Shown here in pieces: positions 1 through 7,802 of a stretch of DNA of 44,823 nt. The stretch spans positions 1 through 44,823 of the forward strand of contig DAINBB010000010.1 in NCBI GenBank assembly GCA_036733165.1, read 5' to 3'. The translations under genes were made by a program, and so were the position numbers. The notes below the pieces were generated by a model. It was given only the letters and a program-made list of their open reading frames with translations. It ran no database searches and was not told the origin of the DNA. The DNA is from JAFGGT01 sp036733165 (GTDB taxonomy: Archaea; Methanobacteriota_B; Thermococci; Methanofastidiosales; NM3). How positions within the stretch are numbered: the stretch's first letter is position 1; each line of letters opens with the position of its first letter.

Positions 1-127
1 TCTTCGCCTGTTCCTTGCCGTAGAGCACCTCGGAGAGCTCCTTCAGCATGCCGGGCACCCTGTCTGATACTATCTCCAATATCTCCTTTATCTTCTCCGG
101 GTCTGGCATATCATTATGGTCATGCAT
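1..127 (-). CDS. Small hypothetical protein, N-terminal part only
   Basis: The first 42 codons of a reverse-strand gene run off the left edge of the window. The start ATG (127-125) is preceded by a strong Shine-Dalgarno stretch, GGAGGAG, about seven bases upstream, so translation start is well supported. The visible part is hydrophilic and helical, with an acidic Asp/His-rich N-terminus and then an amphipathic helix rich in Glu, Lys, Ile and Leu. I do not recognise the family and the missing part prevents a call. The 44-base gap to the upstream regulator gene on the same strand would allow co-transcription. Confidence 0.6.
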   Translation of the reverse strand, partial: MHDHNDMPDPEKIKEILEIVSDRVPGMLKELSEVLYGKEQAK

Positions 128-171
128 TGTTTTCTCCTCCTTTGTGTTTTGATATGTATATGGTGAACACG

Positions 172-609
172 CTATATAGAAATGCCGAGAATTTGTGACC
201 ACTTTCTGAGCACATCGTTCGAGATGTAGTAGGTCGCGATCTTCTTCTCATCGCTCCTGACGACGATGTCCATCCCCTCCAGAAGCTTCAGCTTTTCCCT
301 CACTATCCTCCTGGAAGAGCTTCCCCTTCTGGACTTGACGCCTTCTGTTATCTGGGAAACGTTCTGGTAACCCTTGTCAACGAGCACACAGACTATGTCC
401 TTGGATATGGGGTCCTTTATCTCCGGTATCAGGAGATCGGGGGAGACCCTGCCGTGCCGAAGGGCTATGTCAAGCAGCTTGAAGTAGTTCCTTGTGTTGT
501 TCTGCATTTCCTGGACCGGCTTGACAAGTCTCGAGATCTGGTCCTCAAGTTCCGCTATCCTCTCATTGAGCTCCTTGATCTCCTTTTGAAGATTCTTCTC
601 TTCGTCCAC
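172..609 (-). CDS. Coiled-coil / winged-helix transcriptional regulator
   Basis: This 145-residue protein has a heptad coiled coil at residues 4-38 (Leu/Ile spaced among Glu and Lys), which would make it a dimer, followed by a region that looks like a winged helix. Residues 70-130 carry a helix, a turn, a basic recognition helix rich in Arg and Ser (around 93-105) and a wing ending in Tyr-Tyr. It most likely binds DNA as a dimer and may regulate the truncated gene downstream. The start is GTG; a TATA element lies at the leaderless distance upstream, which supports it. The target and effector are unknown, and assignment to a named regulator family is not possible by eye. Confidence 0.6.
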   Translation of the reverse strand: MDEEKNLQKEIKELNERIAELEDQISRLVKPVQEMQNNTRNYFKLLDIALRHGRVSPDLLIPEIKDPISKDIVCVLVDKGYQNVSQITEGVKSRRGSSSRRIVREKLKLLEGMDIVVRSDEKKIATYYISNDVLRKWSQILGISI

Positions 610-629
610 ATGTATAAGTGGAAGGACAG

Positions 630-637
630 TTATATAA
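630..637 (-). promoter_or_regulatory. TATA box for the winged-helix gene
   Basis: The element TTATATAA lies 21-28 bases ahead of the GTG at 609 and is preceded on the reverse strand by a purine-rich BRE-like stretch. The spacing implies transcription starts at or next to the start codon, giving a leaderless mRNA. Confidence 0.5.
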
Positions 638-737
638 TCTTTAGGTATTCACAAATCGTCATGCCGCTCTTGTTCATCTTCATTTCTTCACATATGTCCA
701 TCATTCCATTCTGAAAGCGCCTTCGTGGCAGGAAGGG

Positions 738-745
738 ATAAATAT
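738..745 (+). promoter_or_regulatory. TATA box for the VOC gene
   Basis: ATAAATAT sits 22-29 bases before the ATG at 767, the standard archaeal TATA distance for a leaderless transcript. It is the main reason for choosing 767 and not the in-frame GTG at 725, which would place the TATA box inside the coding sequence. Confidence 0.55.
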
Positions 746-766
746 CTGGAATCACCATTATCAAGC

Positions 767-1120
767 ATGTCAGAGTTCGTTCACTTCGATCTTCCCGCGG
801 AAGACCTTGAGAGGGCCGCGAAGTTCTATTCCGAGATATTCGGATGGAGGTTCGAGAAGCTCTCGATGGACTACTACTTCATCACCCAGGGGGACAGCGA
901 GGGCGCCCTGAAGGGGGGCATGGGCAAGAGGGGCGCGCTAGGACAGCAGATGACCAACTTCATCGGCGTCAAGGGCATCGACGAATACATCAAAAGGATC
1001 GAGGATGCTGGGGGGAAGATCATCGTCCCGAAGCAGGCCGTTCCCGGATGGGGCCACATGGCGACATGCCAGGACACGGAGGGCAACACCTTCGGCCTCT
1101 GGGAGGACATGACCGAATAG
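767..1120 (+). CDS. VOC (glyoxalase/bleomycin-resistance fold) family protein
   Basis: A 117-residue protein with the VOC fold seen in small bacterial and archaeal glyoxalase-like proteins. The first strand carries the conserved His at position 6 (SEFVHFDLP), followed by a helix that reads AAKFYSEIFGW, the classic beta-alpha start of the fold. The C-terminal strand has DTEGNTFGLWE, where the Glu is the usual second metal ligand. Members of this family bind a metal and act on small substrates, or act as binding proteins; the substrate here cannot be told. It stands alone, convergent with the thioesterase gene at 1167-1586. Confidence 0.85.
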   Translation: MSEFVHFDLPAEDLERAAKFYSEIFGWRFEKLSMDYYFITQGDSEGALKGGMGKRGALGQQMTNFIGVKGIDEYIKRIEDAGGKIIVPKQAVPGWGHMATCQDTEGNTFGLWEDMTE

Positions 1121-1166
1121 CATGGCGGATGTCGTTGACACCATGACCGCCCTTTTCAGGGCCGGT

Positions 1167-1586
1167 TCAGACGATGTCATTTCGTTTTCTGTAGACCATT
1201 CCCTGGAACGATGCGACCACGTCGCCCAGGTCGTCGTATATCTTGATGTTGTACGATGCTATCCTGGGATTTATAGCGACCTCCTTTGCCTCGGCTATGA
1301 GAGTTCCCTCGATTGCGGCCTTGGTGTAGTGTATGCTGCAGTTTATGGCCATGGAGAGCTTGCCATGCGAGTTTGACGCCGCGCCTAGGGCCATATCCGC
1401 GAGGCTGAATATTGCCCCTCCGTGCACGGTCCCAAAAAAGTTCTTATGACTGTCGTTAAGGTCCATCCTGACCTTTGAATACCCTTCCGATACCTCGACA
1501 ACGCTCATATTGCAAAGGCGTGAGAAGTTGTCGTTGTTCATGAGGGCCATGAGCTTTTCCCTCTTTTCAGAGTCCATAGGATTCAT
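1167..1586 (-). CDS. PaaI-like hotdog-fold thioesterase
   Basis: This 139-residue protein belongs to the PaaI/4HBT hotdog thioesterases, which cleave acyl- or aryl-CoA esters. The signature is at residues 49-70: Asn49, then GTVHGGAIFSLADMALG, with His55, the Gly-Gly pair and Asp64 as the expected active-site elements. Normal family length, likely a cytosolic tetramer. A clear paralog with the same residues at identical positions lies at 12593-13048, so the genome has duplicated it. The ATG at 1586 follows an A+T-rich TATA-like stretch at 1604-1613. The CoA substrate is not predictable from the sequence. Confidence 0.88.
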   Translation of the reverse strand: MNPMDSEKREKLMALMNNDNFSRLCNMSVVEVSEGYSKVRMDLNDSHKNFFGTVHGGAIFSLADMALGAASNSHGKLSMAINCSIHYTKAAIEGTLIAEAKEVAINPRIASYNIKIYDDLGDVVASFQGMVYRKRNDIV

Positions 1587-1786
1587 TTATAATACTGAGT
1601 TAAAATTATTACGGATTCCCTCTTTGCATGGCATGCAGATTCAAAAGGTTAGATCATAGAATTTATGACAATAAATATATCTTTTAGTATAATATATTTT
1701 TTATAGTATCCTAATTATATAATATTATTAGATAAATAGAGATAATTTTATAAAGAAGCAACGTATCTAGTCAATTGGGTGTATCT

Positions 1787-2989
1787 ATGCACAAGAAACT
1801 TATTTTGGCAATGATCGTGTGCCTGGGCATACTTTCATCCGGATGCATAAGCGACGGCGACTCCACGACCCCGGTGGTGGAGATTGTCTACATGTCTGGA
1901 TGCGGCAACATGCCCTCTGCGTTGTCAAATGACCTGATAGACGCTTACATCGCCTGGCAGCCGAACGTGGCCATCGCCGAGGTGGCGGGGATCGGAAAGG
2001 TGATATCCTATTCGAAGGACCTTCCGCCCGAGGGGAAGTGGCAGGACCATCCGTGCTGTGTCATAAACGTGAGCGAAGACTTCGCGGAGGACCATTATGA
2101 TGTCGCGAAGTACCTGACGATGCTTTTCATAGTGTCCAGCGAATACGTCCAGGAGAATCCGGAGGTCGCGGCACAGGATGCCGCGAAGTGGATATTTGAC
2201 AACCAAGACCTGACGTTCGGGGATGTGGTGGTGAGCTCACTTGAGGTTGAGATGGCCTCGCTCCCGACGATCAACTTCACCACGACGCCCACTGAGGAAT
2301 GGAAGGAGGGCCTATACACGTTCGTGAACTCCCTTGAGGAGATAGAGATGATAAGCGCCGACCTGGTAGGCAAGACGGACGCCGAGATAGAGGACATACT
2401 GATCCATGACACGCTCTACGACGATGCTGTCGCGGCCCTGGAGAGCCAGGACTATCTCGCGAGCGCACCCGATGTCGATGGGGTCATAGACGTGAATCTC
2501 GGTTATCTGATAGCAGACGACCATGACACTGCGCTCTTCGTTGCAGCCTATGAGTGGGAATACTTCAGGGACGAGTACAATGTCTACTTCGAACCGGTGC
2601 AGATCGGCCCGCAAGGGACATACAGGCTCATTGTGAACGGCACCGTGGTCGCGAACATCAAGACAATCGGGTTCAACGGCGGTTCGGCACAGATGACGTC
2701 CCTCAGCCAGGGCAACGTGGACTTCGGGCTTGCAGGAGCTCCGCCCGTCATACTCTTCAGGGACCAGGGCGCGCCCGTGAAGATCATATGCCCCCTCATG
2801 ACAGAGGGTTCCGGCGTGGTCGCGCCGATCGATGCGGAATATGACGACTGGGAAGGTTTCGTCGACTTCATCAAGGACAGCTACGAGAACGGTAAGACCG
2901 TGAAGATCGGCGTACCGATGCTGGGATCGATCCAGGACGTCATGCTAAAGTATTCACTTACAGAGTATGGGATAGGGTTCGAATCCTGA
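1787..2989 (+). CDS. Circularly permuted NMT1/SsuA-type substrate-binding lipoprotein
   Basis: A 400-residue secreted lipoprotein: signal peptide with lipobox LSSGC (Cys20), then a periplasmic-binding-protein type 2 fold of the NitT/TauT (NMT1, SsuA) class. The order of the halves is reversed. Residues 30-190 match the usual C-terminal half (MPSALSNDLIDAYIAWQP, then HPCCVINV, then the FTTTPTEEW helix). Residues 225-400 match the usual N-terminal half (GYLIADDHDTALFVA, then FNGGSAQMTSL, then GLAGAPP, EGSGVV and IGVPMLGSIQDVMLKYSL). The stop follows just where the normal protein would cross to its second half. No permease or ATPase gene is nearby. The in-frame TTG at 1775 is a poorer start than ATG 1787; a TATA-like TTTTATAAAG lies at 1746-1755. 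Binding ligand unknown (sulfonate, nitrate or pyrimidine-like in relatives). Confidence 0.82.
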   Translation: MHKKLILAMIVCLGILSSGCISDGDSTTPVVEIVYMSGCGNMPSALSNDLIDAYIAWQPNVAIAEVAGIGKVISYSKDLPPEGKWQDHPCCVINVSEDFAEDHYDVAKYLTMLFIVSSEYVQENPEVAAQDAAKWIFDNQDLTFGDVVVSSLEVEMASLPTINFTTTPTEEWKEGLYTFVNSLEEIEMISADLVGKTDAEIEDILIHDTLYDDAVAALESQDYLASAPDVDGVIDVNLGYLIADDHDTALFVAAYEWEYFRDEYNVYFEPVQIGPQGTYRLIVNGTVVANIKTIGFNGGSAQMTSLSQGNVDFGLAGAPPVILFRDQGAPVKIICPLMTEGSGVVAPIDAEYDDWEGFVDFIKDSYENGKTVKIGVPMLGSIQDVMLKYSLTEYGIGFES

Positions 2990-3003
2990 TCCCTTCTCTT
3001 TTT

Positions 3004-3198
3004 TTATACAAGTATCTCCTTTACCCTTCCCACCCTGCCGTCGGTCAGCCTTACCTTGATGCCGTGGGGATGGAAAGCGCTCCTGGTGAGCAGTTGTATT
3101 ACCTCGCCGTCAACGAACTTCGACCTGTCCTCGTTGAGGCATATCGTCACCTTCGTGCCCGGCCTGATGTTTCCTCTGTGCCTTGCCCTCTCGTCCAT
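3004..3198 (-). CDS. YwbE family protein
   Basis: A 64-residue basic beta-rich protein matching the YwbE family (DUF2196), with the family hallmarks RGNIRPGTKV near the start, FHPHGIKVRLTDG and GRVGRVKEI at the end. Its molecular role is not established. The frame is open upstream to 3252, but ATG 3198 fits the family length and has a TATA-like CTTTATTG about 27 bases upstream, so the longer form is unlikely. It is convergent with the substrate-binding protein gene. Confidence 0.8.
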   Translation of the reverse strand: MDERARHRGNIRPGTKVTICLNEDRSKFVDGEVIQLLTRSAFHPHGIKVRLTDGRVGRVKEILV

Positions 3199-3274
3199 GG
3201 GTCCCTTTACCTTGGATGAACAATAAAGACTTTTCCTCCCAGATATTATCATGTTCGAGTATTTTGGATTAAGA

Positions 3275-3284
3275 TTATATTATT
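3275..3284 (+). promoter_or_regulatory. TATA box for the methyltransferase gene
   Basis: TTATATTATT lies 20-29 bases ahead of ATG 3304, consistent with a leaderless transcript that would also carry the HEAT-repeat gene. Confidence 0.5.
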
Positions 3285-3303
3285 TGACGAGTACTGAATA
3301 AGC

Positions 3304-3975
3304 ATGGAAGACTTTGAACGTTACATGGCCGAGAAGGACAGGATACGGAGTTCCATAAACAGCCACTTATTCTCGCTGATCGACATGATACCCCTCAACG
3401 GGCTCAAGAAAGTCATGGACATAGGCTCCGGGACAGGGGTGACGCCGCTGGCTTTGGCGGAAAAGTGCGATTCCAGGATGATATGCATCGACATAGACAG
3501 GCCGAGCCTGGACATCCTGCAGAAGAACACCGCCGAGAGGGGCCTTGAGGACAGGATCGACATACTTCACATGGACATGAGGGACATAACGTACCCTCCG
3601 GAGTACTTTGACATGATAATATCGGAGGGTTCCGTCCAGTTCATAGGATTCGACAGGGCTTTGTACGAGTGGGGCACCATAATACGGCATGGCGGGCACC
3701 TGATAGTGCATACGGACGCCCTTGAGAAGGAGAGGAGGCTCGAGATCATACTCGAGAACCTCTACGAGCTCGTGTCCCTGAACGAGATATCGAAGGAGGA
3801 GTGGCTGAACTCATATGTCATACCACTCAAGGACCTCATCGCCAGCACCTCTGCCAGGCCATATGACGACCCGCGCCTCTCCCGGCAGCTCAAGAAGGAT
3901 GAGGACGAGGTGCAGATGGCGATGGACGACATATCCTCCCTCGGCTCCATCATCTACCTGATGGAGAAGATCTGA
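3304..3975 (+). CDS. Class I SAM-dependent methyltransferase
   Basis: A 223-residue Rossmann-type methyltransferase. Motif I is VMDIGSGTG at residues 37-45, which binds the methionine part of SAM; the acidic pair at the end of strand 2 (CIDID, 61-65) would hold the ribose; the HMDMRD stretch near residue 100 would touch the adenine. The later strand IIRHGGHLIVHT is the usual motif before the substrate region. The acceptor substrate is not evident. A HEAT-repeat gene follows 12 bases later on the same strand, so the two are likely co-transcribed and may act together. Confidence 0.85.
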   Translation: MEDFERYMAEKDRIRSSINSHLFSLIDMIPLNGLKKVMDIGSGTGVTPLALAEKCDSRMICIDIDRPSLDILQKNTAERGLEDRIDILHMDMRDITYPPEYFDMIISEGSVQFIGFDRALYEWGTIIRHGGHLIVHTDALEKERRLEIILENLYELVSLNEISKEEWLNSYVIPLKDLIASTSARPYDDPRLSRQLKKDEDEVQMAMDDISSLGSIIYLMEKI

Positions 3976-3987
3976 GGGATTCTGGGG

Positions 3988-4590
3988 ATGATATCGATGA
4001 CGAACATGGACATAGAGGAACTGGCCAAAGAGGCTATCAGCGACCCAAATGCCCTCGGGGACCTGCTGGAGGGTCTTCTCTCAAAGAAGGATGAGGTCCG
4101 CTCTGCCAGCTACAACGCCCTTCTCTTGGTCAGCGGTGAGCGGGGAGACGTCCTATACGGGCGCTGGGACTTCATAGCAGGCCTTCTGGACAGCGACAAC
4201 GCGTACAGGAGGCTGATAGCCGTCGGGCTTCTGGCCGATCTCGCATCCTCCGACACGGAAGGCAGATTCCAGGGCATATTGAACAAGTATTATGACCTTT
4301 TGGATGACAGCATCATCGTCGCGGGCCATGTGGCGGGCAATTCCGCCATGATAATCAAGGCCCTACCTTCGCTCGAGGAAAGGATCGTAGACCGCCTCCT
4401 GGCCCTTGAACGCTCCACGCACAAGCACAGGGACCTGATAAAGGCATACGCCATCGAGACCTTCGATGAGATATATGCCGGATCCGGAAGAAAAGACGAG
4501 ATAATGGATTTTGTGAAAAGACAGTTCGATTGCAAGAGCCCTAAGACCAGGAAGCTTGCAAAATCCTTTGTCGAGAAGTGGGAGCCGTGA
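3988..4590 (+). CDS. HEAT-repeat-like helical protein
   Basis: A 200-residue all-helical protein with repeating pairs of amphipathic helices, for example DEVRSASYNALLLVSG, YRRLIAVGLLADLAS and the terminal SPKTRKLAKSFVEKW, typical of HEAT or ARM repeats used for protein contacts. It follows the methyltransferase gene by 12 bases and ends exactly where the convergent iron-sulfur gene ends, with no base between the two stop codons. ATG 3988 or the in-frame ATG at 3997 or 4006 could be the start. A scaffold role for the methyltransferase is a guess. Confidence 0.65.
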   Translation: MISMTNMDIEELAKEAISDPNALGDLLEGLLSKKDEVRSASYNALLLVSGERGDVLYGRWDFIAGLLDSDNAYRRLIAVGLLADLASSDTEGRFQGILNKYYDLLDDSIIVAGHVAGNSAMIIKALPSLEERIVDRLLALERSTHKHRDLIKAYAIETFDEIYAGSGRKDEIMDFVKRQFDCKSPKTRKLAKSFVEKWEP

Positions 4591-5505
4591 TCAATCTCTT
4601 TCCATCAGCAATCTGAGATTCCTTGACATCAGCTGCACATCCCCTTCCATGCCCAGCATGCCGAGCTTGTCGACAGTCTCCACGTTCAGTTCTGAGGGGT
4701 CTGCGCCGCCCAGTATCATCCTGGTCTCATCTCGGTCGAAGCTGACGTTCTCCCTTTCCCTGATGCGGTCCCGATTCATGGGGCATGGCATCTGGCACCT
4801 GAGACATCCCAAAAGGGCGTTGTGCCACGAGCCCTCTATCCAGTCGGGAATGCTTTCGATCCCCTCGTTGAAGAATGTGAGACATCTCTCCGCGCGGATG
4901 ATGAATCTTTCCGGGTCTATGGCGCCTGTGGGGCAGGCGTCTGTGCAGATCTCGCAGCCCTCGCATTCGCTTGCCATCCTTGGCTCCGACCAGTTGTCGC
5001 TCTCGCATGGCATGTCGGAGTACAGCGCCACCAGTCTGTGGAAGCTGCCGAAGCCCTCTATGTACGCGATGTTGTTCTTGCCGTACTCCGCCAATCCGCT
5101 GTGGACCGCCAGCGCCTTCTTTGGCAGTCTCGAGCCTTCCACCCTATACCCTTCCGCCTGCAGGATCCCTCTCACGCTGTTGATGACCTTCTCGTCCTTG
5201 CGATAATTGTACGTGGGGGGCAGGAGCGCTGTGAACGTGCCGTCATCGATCTCGAACGACACGTCGATGATGGGCTGTGGATACGCTATCGCTATGATGG
5301 ACCTTAAGGGCGGGTCGCCCTCCGGGACGTTATAGTTCAGGCACTGATTGAGGTAGTTGTAGAAGTTCTCCTCTATGTCGCCCCTCCTATGCTGGCCGAG
5401 GATCTCTGACCTGAGGTCCTTTGCATGCGATATGTCTATCGTCTTCCCTTGCCAGCCTTCCCTCTCTATATGTTTGATAAGTTCTGGACCCAGTCCTGTC
5501 ATCAT
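4591..5505 (-). CDS. 4Fe-4S double-cluster protein related to epoxyqueuosine reductase
   Basis: A 304-residue protein related to the QueG-like double-cluster family. Cysteines at 181, 184, 187 and 191 (CEGCEICTDACPTGA) and at 208, 234, 237 and 241 (CLRCQMPCPMN) can bind two [4Fe-4S] clusters. Upstream, AEYGKNNIAYIEGFGSFHRL resembles the GlyLys-Asn region that contacts the cobalamin or substrate in QueG. It is shorter than true QueG and lacks its C-terminal HEAT repeats, so I do not call it queG; many archaea carry such paralogs of unknown substrate. It would act in the cytosol as a redox enzyme. Start at ATG 5505 or 5502. Confidence 0.75.
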   Translation of the reverse strand: MMTGLGPELIKHIEREGWQGKTIDISHAKDLRSEILGQHRRGDIEENFYNYLNQCLNYNVPEGDPPLRSIIAIAYPQPIIDVSFEIDDGTFTALLPPTYNYRKDEKVINSVRGILQAEGYRVEGSRLPKKALAVHSGLAEYGKNNIAYIEGFGSFHRLVALYSDMPCESDNWSEPRMASECEGCEICTDACPTGAIDPERFIIRAERCLTFFNEGIESIPDWIEGSWHNALLGCLRCQMPCPMNRDRIRERENVSFDRDETRMILGGADPSELNVETVDKLGMLGMEGDVQLMSRNLRLLMERD

Positions 5506-5574
5506 GGTATTATCTCCCGGACATGAATATATTTTTATTGCAGGGGCGTGGCTGCCAACGGCCGCTTCCGTGTC

Positions 5575-6312
5575 TTAGAGACGATAATCCTCGCCATTGA
5601 TGCCTCCTAGGATGGGTATCAGGTCCTTGAAGGAAGCTATCTTAAGGCAGTCATGGTCAGTTCCAAGGTTCGGGTCCAACAAAACCGGCACCATGCCCAC
5701 CTTCTTGGAACCAAGGACATCGAAGAAGTACGAGTCCCCCACGAACAGCACCTCCTCCGGCGCTATCCCATCCAGTTTTTCCAAGGATCTCAGGAATATC
5801 TCAGGGTCCGGCTTTGATGCCTCTATCTCACCCGACATCGTGACGACATCGAAGAGCTCCAAGATGCCATGCTCCCTCAATTGCTCGTACCTTTCCACTA
5901 TCCTGGCGGGGCCACATAGATTTGTTATTATGCCAAGCCCGAATCCGCGGCCCTTCAGATATTCTATGACCTCTATCGATTCAGGATATATCTTGAAGTC
6001 GAACTCGCGCTTTTCGAACTTGTCGACGAGGTCCCCCAGCGCTCCGGGGTCCTTCACCCCCACGGCGTCCAGGAGTATCAGGTCCAATGTTATCCAGTCT
6101 TCCTCTTTCAGAAGGGAGAACTTGGGTTTGCCGCGGGTGCGGAACAGCTCCATCATACGCTCCTCCTGCCTCTGGAACGCCACAGAGAGCATGGGGTCCG
6201 TGTCCGGCATGTCGATTCCGTACTTCCTGGCAACAGAGCCCAGGAGCTGGTAGTTTGAGGGGCAATAGTCGAACAACGTGCCCCCGTAGTCAAAAAAGAC
6301 CGCCTTGATCAT
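5575..6312 (-). CDS. HAD-superfamily hydrolase (subfamily IA)
   Basis: A 245-residue HAD phosphatase with all four motifs: motif I VFFDYGGTLFD (nucleophile Asp8), motif II IITN, motif III Lys in SKPDPEIF, motif IV VGDSYFFD. The second Asp of motif I is replaced by Gly (DYGGT), as in a minority of the family, which may slow or alter the general acid-base step. An alpha-helical cap sits between motifs I and II. The phosphorylated substrate is unknown. The gene stands alone on the reverse strand between the iron-sulfur gene and a coiled-coil gene. Confidence 0.82.
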   Translation of the reverse strand: MIKAVFFDYGGTLFDYCPSNYQLLGSVARKYGIDMPDTDPMLSVAFQRQEERMMELFRTRGKPKFSLLKEEDWITLDLILLDAVGVKDPGALGDLVDKFEKREFDFKIYPESIEVIEYLKGRGFGLGIITNLCGPARIVERYEQLREHGILELFDVVTMSGEIEASKPDPEIFLRSLEKLDGIAPEEVLFVGDSYFFDVLGSKKVGMVPVLLDPNLGTDHDCLKIASFKDLIPILGGINGEDYRL

Positions 6313-6382
6313 GATTAGGCAATAAAATATATGGATTATATAGTTTCCGTTTCAACGGAAGGGATGCCGCGTGTCGGAAACG

Positions 6383-6874
6383 CTATTTTATGTCGAAAAG
6401 GTATGACAGTGTCTTCTCGATCTTTTCGATCTTCCTCTCGAAGTTTCTTATCTTGGAATTGACCTGTCTCTGATTTACCTTGTAGTTCTCTTCGGACAGT
6501 ATTCCCTTACTGTACGCCATCTCTATGTCCTGCAGGGCGCTGTGCTCCACCGACATCTCGGTCTCCAATACCTTCTTCTCCTCGGTTATGCGCTCTTTGA
6601 GCGTGGCGGCCTTCTCACGGATAACATCCAGCTCCTCGTTCACCACGACATATCTCGACTTGTGTTGCTCGGCCAGATTCTGTATCGTGGTGTTGGAAGG
6701 ATCCTCGGCAAGCAGCTTGTCCGTCCTGTTGATGTACGTATCCAGAAGATTCTTCTCATTGTTGAGCTCATGGTAACGGTCCACAAACTCCGGCTTTATG
6801 TCGCGATGAGTTATTTCCTTGGTCTTGGTCGTAATATCGCTTGCCTTATCTTTCAATTCATCAAAAAAACCCAT
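6383..6874 (-). CDS. Coiled-coil protein with SHOCT-like C-terminus
   Basis: A 163-residue protein beginning MGFFDELKDKASD, a common start for archaeal small coiled-coil proteins. Residues 30-120 are nearly all helical and heptad-like. The C-terminal LQDIEMAYSKGILSEENYKVNQ resembles the SHOCT helix pair (a short helix, Gly, Ile-Leu-Ser, then a second helix). No signal peptide or membrane segment. Function unknown, probably a structural or oligomerising role. The in-frame ATG at 6883 is three codons upstream; 6874 looks like the conserved start. Confidence 0.65.
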   Translation of the reverse strand: MGFFDELKDKASDITTKTKEITHRDIKPEFVDRYHELNNEKNLLDTYINRTDKLLAEDPSNTTIQNLAEQHKSRYVVVNEELDVIREKAATLKERITEEKKVLETEMSVEHSALQDIEMAYSKGILSEENYKVNQRQVNSKIRNFERKIEKIEKTLSYLFDIK

Positions 6875-6985
6875 TATCCACACCCTCCAGAGAAAATATC
6901 ATACAGATTTTATAATATATAAGTATATATTACGTTAAAAAATTTAAATATTTTCCTTTTAACTCAATATTAAAGGATTTTAAGT

Positions 6986-7012
6986 GGCCCCATCCCTTTC
7001 AAGGGAGGGGCC
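6986..7012 (-). terminator. Strong GC-rich hairpin between two reverse-strand genes
   Basis: GGCCCC (6986-6991) pairs with GGGGCC (7007-7012), and TCCCTT (6993-6998) pairs with AAGGGA (7001-7006), with a single bulged A at 6992 and a tight loop. It lies 58 bases beyond the stop of the 7070-7438 gene and is followed on that strand by an A+T-rich tract. It could stop transcription or stabilise the 3' end of the mRNA. Archaeal termination usually depends on U-tracts and not hairpins, so the role is unproven. Confidence 0.45.
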
Positions 7013-7069
7013 GGACCATGGGAATATGATGGTCATCTTTAGGAGGAAACTAAGATCTATCTTGGATCT

Positions 7070-7438
7070 TCAGCATTGGCATTCCATTTCCCTTAGGGGT
7101 ATCGCCAGGATGTGAAAAATCGCCTTTTCCTTCTCCGGGTCATATCTGATGCAGGCCAGGTCCAGAATGCCTTTGAATAGGTCGAGGAATGCGTAGTATA
7201 TCGCGAACTGGTGAATGAACTCCATGATGTTTTTGTTGCAGTTTGTATTGTTAACGATCATTTCATACCTTCTCTTGACAGCTTCGCACGGGGTGGCGTA
7301 ACTCTTGACGTTGAAGTACTCCAAAGTCTGGGAGACGTCCACTTCCCCTTCGACTATCTTGTTGTATATGCCGTTGTTCACTGCGTGGTCATATGCCCTG
7401 ATCGACATATCTTTCATGGATGTATCATTATTTTCCAT
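7070..7438 (-). CDS. Hypothetical protein, 122 residues
   Basis: I do not recognise this protein. It is mixed helical, with several Tyr and Cys residues, and ends in Glu-Cys-Gln-Cys, a possible metal-binding or disulfide tail. Residues 40-110 look like three helices, the middle one (IHQFAIYYAFLDLF) being amphipathic and aromatic. No signal peptide. The start is ATG 7438. It has no obvious partner; its downstream hairpin at 6986-7012 suggests a single-gene transcript. Confidence 0.5.
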   Translation of the reverse strand: MENNDTSMKDMSIRAYDHAVNNGIYNKIVEGEVDVSQTLEYFNVKSYATPCEAVKRRYEMIVNNTNCNKNIMEFIHQFAIYYAFLDLFKGILDLACIRYDPEKEKAIFHILAIPLREMECQC

Positions 7439-7802
7439 TTCAATGCCCCTTTTTACTTGTTCATGTATTTTTTATTTGGGTATTAATATAGGATTATAGT
7501 AAATGTATGTCCATTAATTATTAATTTATATGGACAATCATTTACTATATCACAATATTAATGGATGTATGTATACTACTATGATATATAAATGTTTTGG
7601 AGATAATTCATACATATTAACACTTTTTGGGGGAGAACCCCCTTTTTTCCTACAGCCCGTAGTACAAGAAACTCCTAAAGATGATCTCACGATAAAAGAA
7701 GGTCCTTGGGGATTGCCAGGCGTCCCTTTGCCTTGCTCACCCCTCGGAGAGGGCCTTATTTTGGATAGGCGTATATACAAGTTATGCATATACTATATTC
7801 AC
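7439..7802. other. Gene-poor region with hairpins, upstream of a lipoprotein
   Basis: This 364-base region lies between divergent genes. It has A+T-rich promoter-like sequence at both ends and a more G+C-rich core at 7629-7765. The core has two compact stems: GGGGG/CCCCC at 7629-7642 followed by six T, and CCCTC/GAGGG at 7741-7753. A forward frame is open through the whole stretch into the lipoprotein gene, but it contains no signal of coding and would put an untypical sequence ahead of a perfect signal peptide. A TATA element GTATATAC at 7771-7778 serves the lipoprotein gene. A small RNA in the core is possible. Confidence 0.4.
7629..7648 (+). terminator. GGGGG-AGAA-CCCCC hairpin followed by a T tract
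   Basis: A five-base-pair all-GC stem (7629-7633 with 7638-7642) closes an AGAA loop and is followed by six T residues (7643-7648) and preceded by five T. This is a textbook intrinsic-terminator shape, but no forward gene lies upstream of it, so it may end an unannotated small transcript or be part of a structured RNA. Confidence 0.4.

Noticed and set aside
4591..5505. Naming the double-cluster protein queG
   Set aside because: It is too short, lacks the HEAT repeats of QueG and differs around the active site, so only the broader family is supported.
7530..7802. Forward frame open in phase with the lipoprotein gene
   Set aside because: The lipoprotein has a perfect signal peptide at ATG 7803 with a TATA box at the leaderless distance; the upstream codons read like non-coding sequence.
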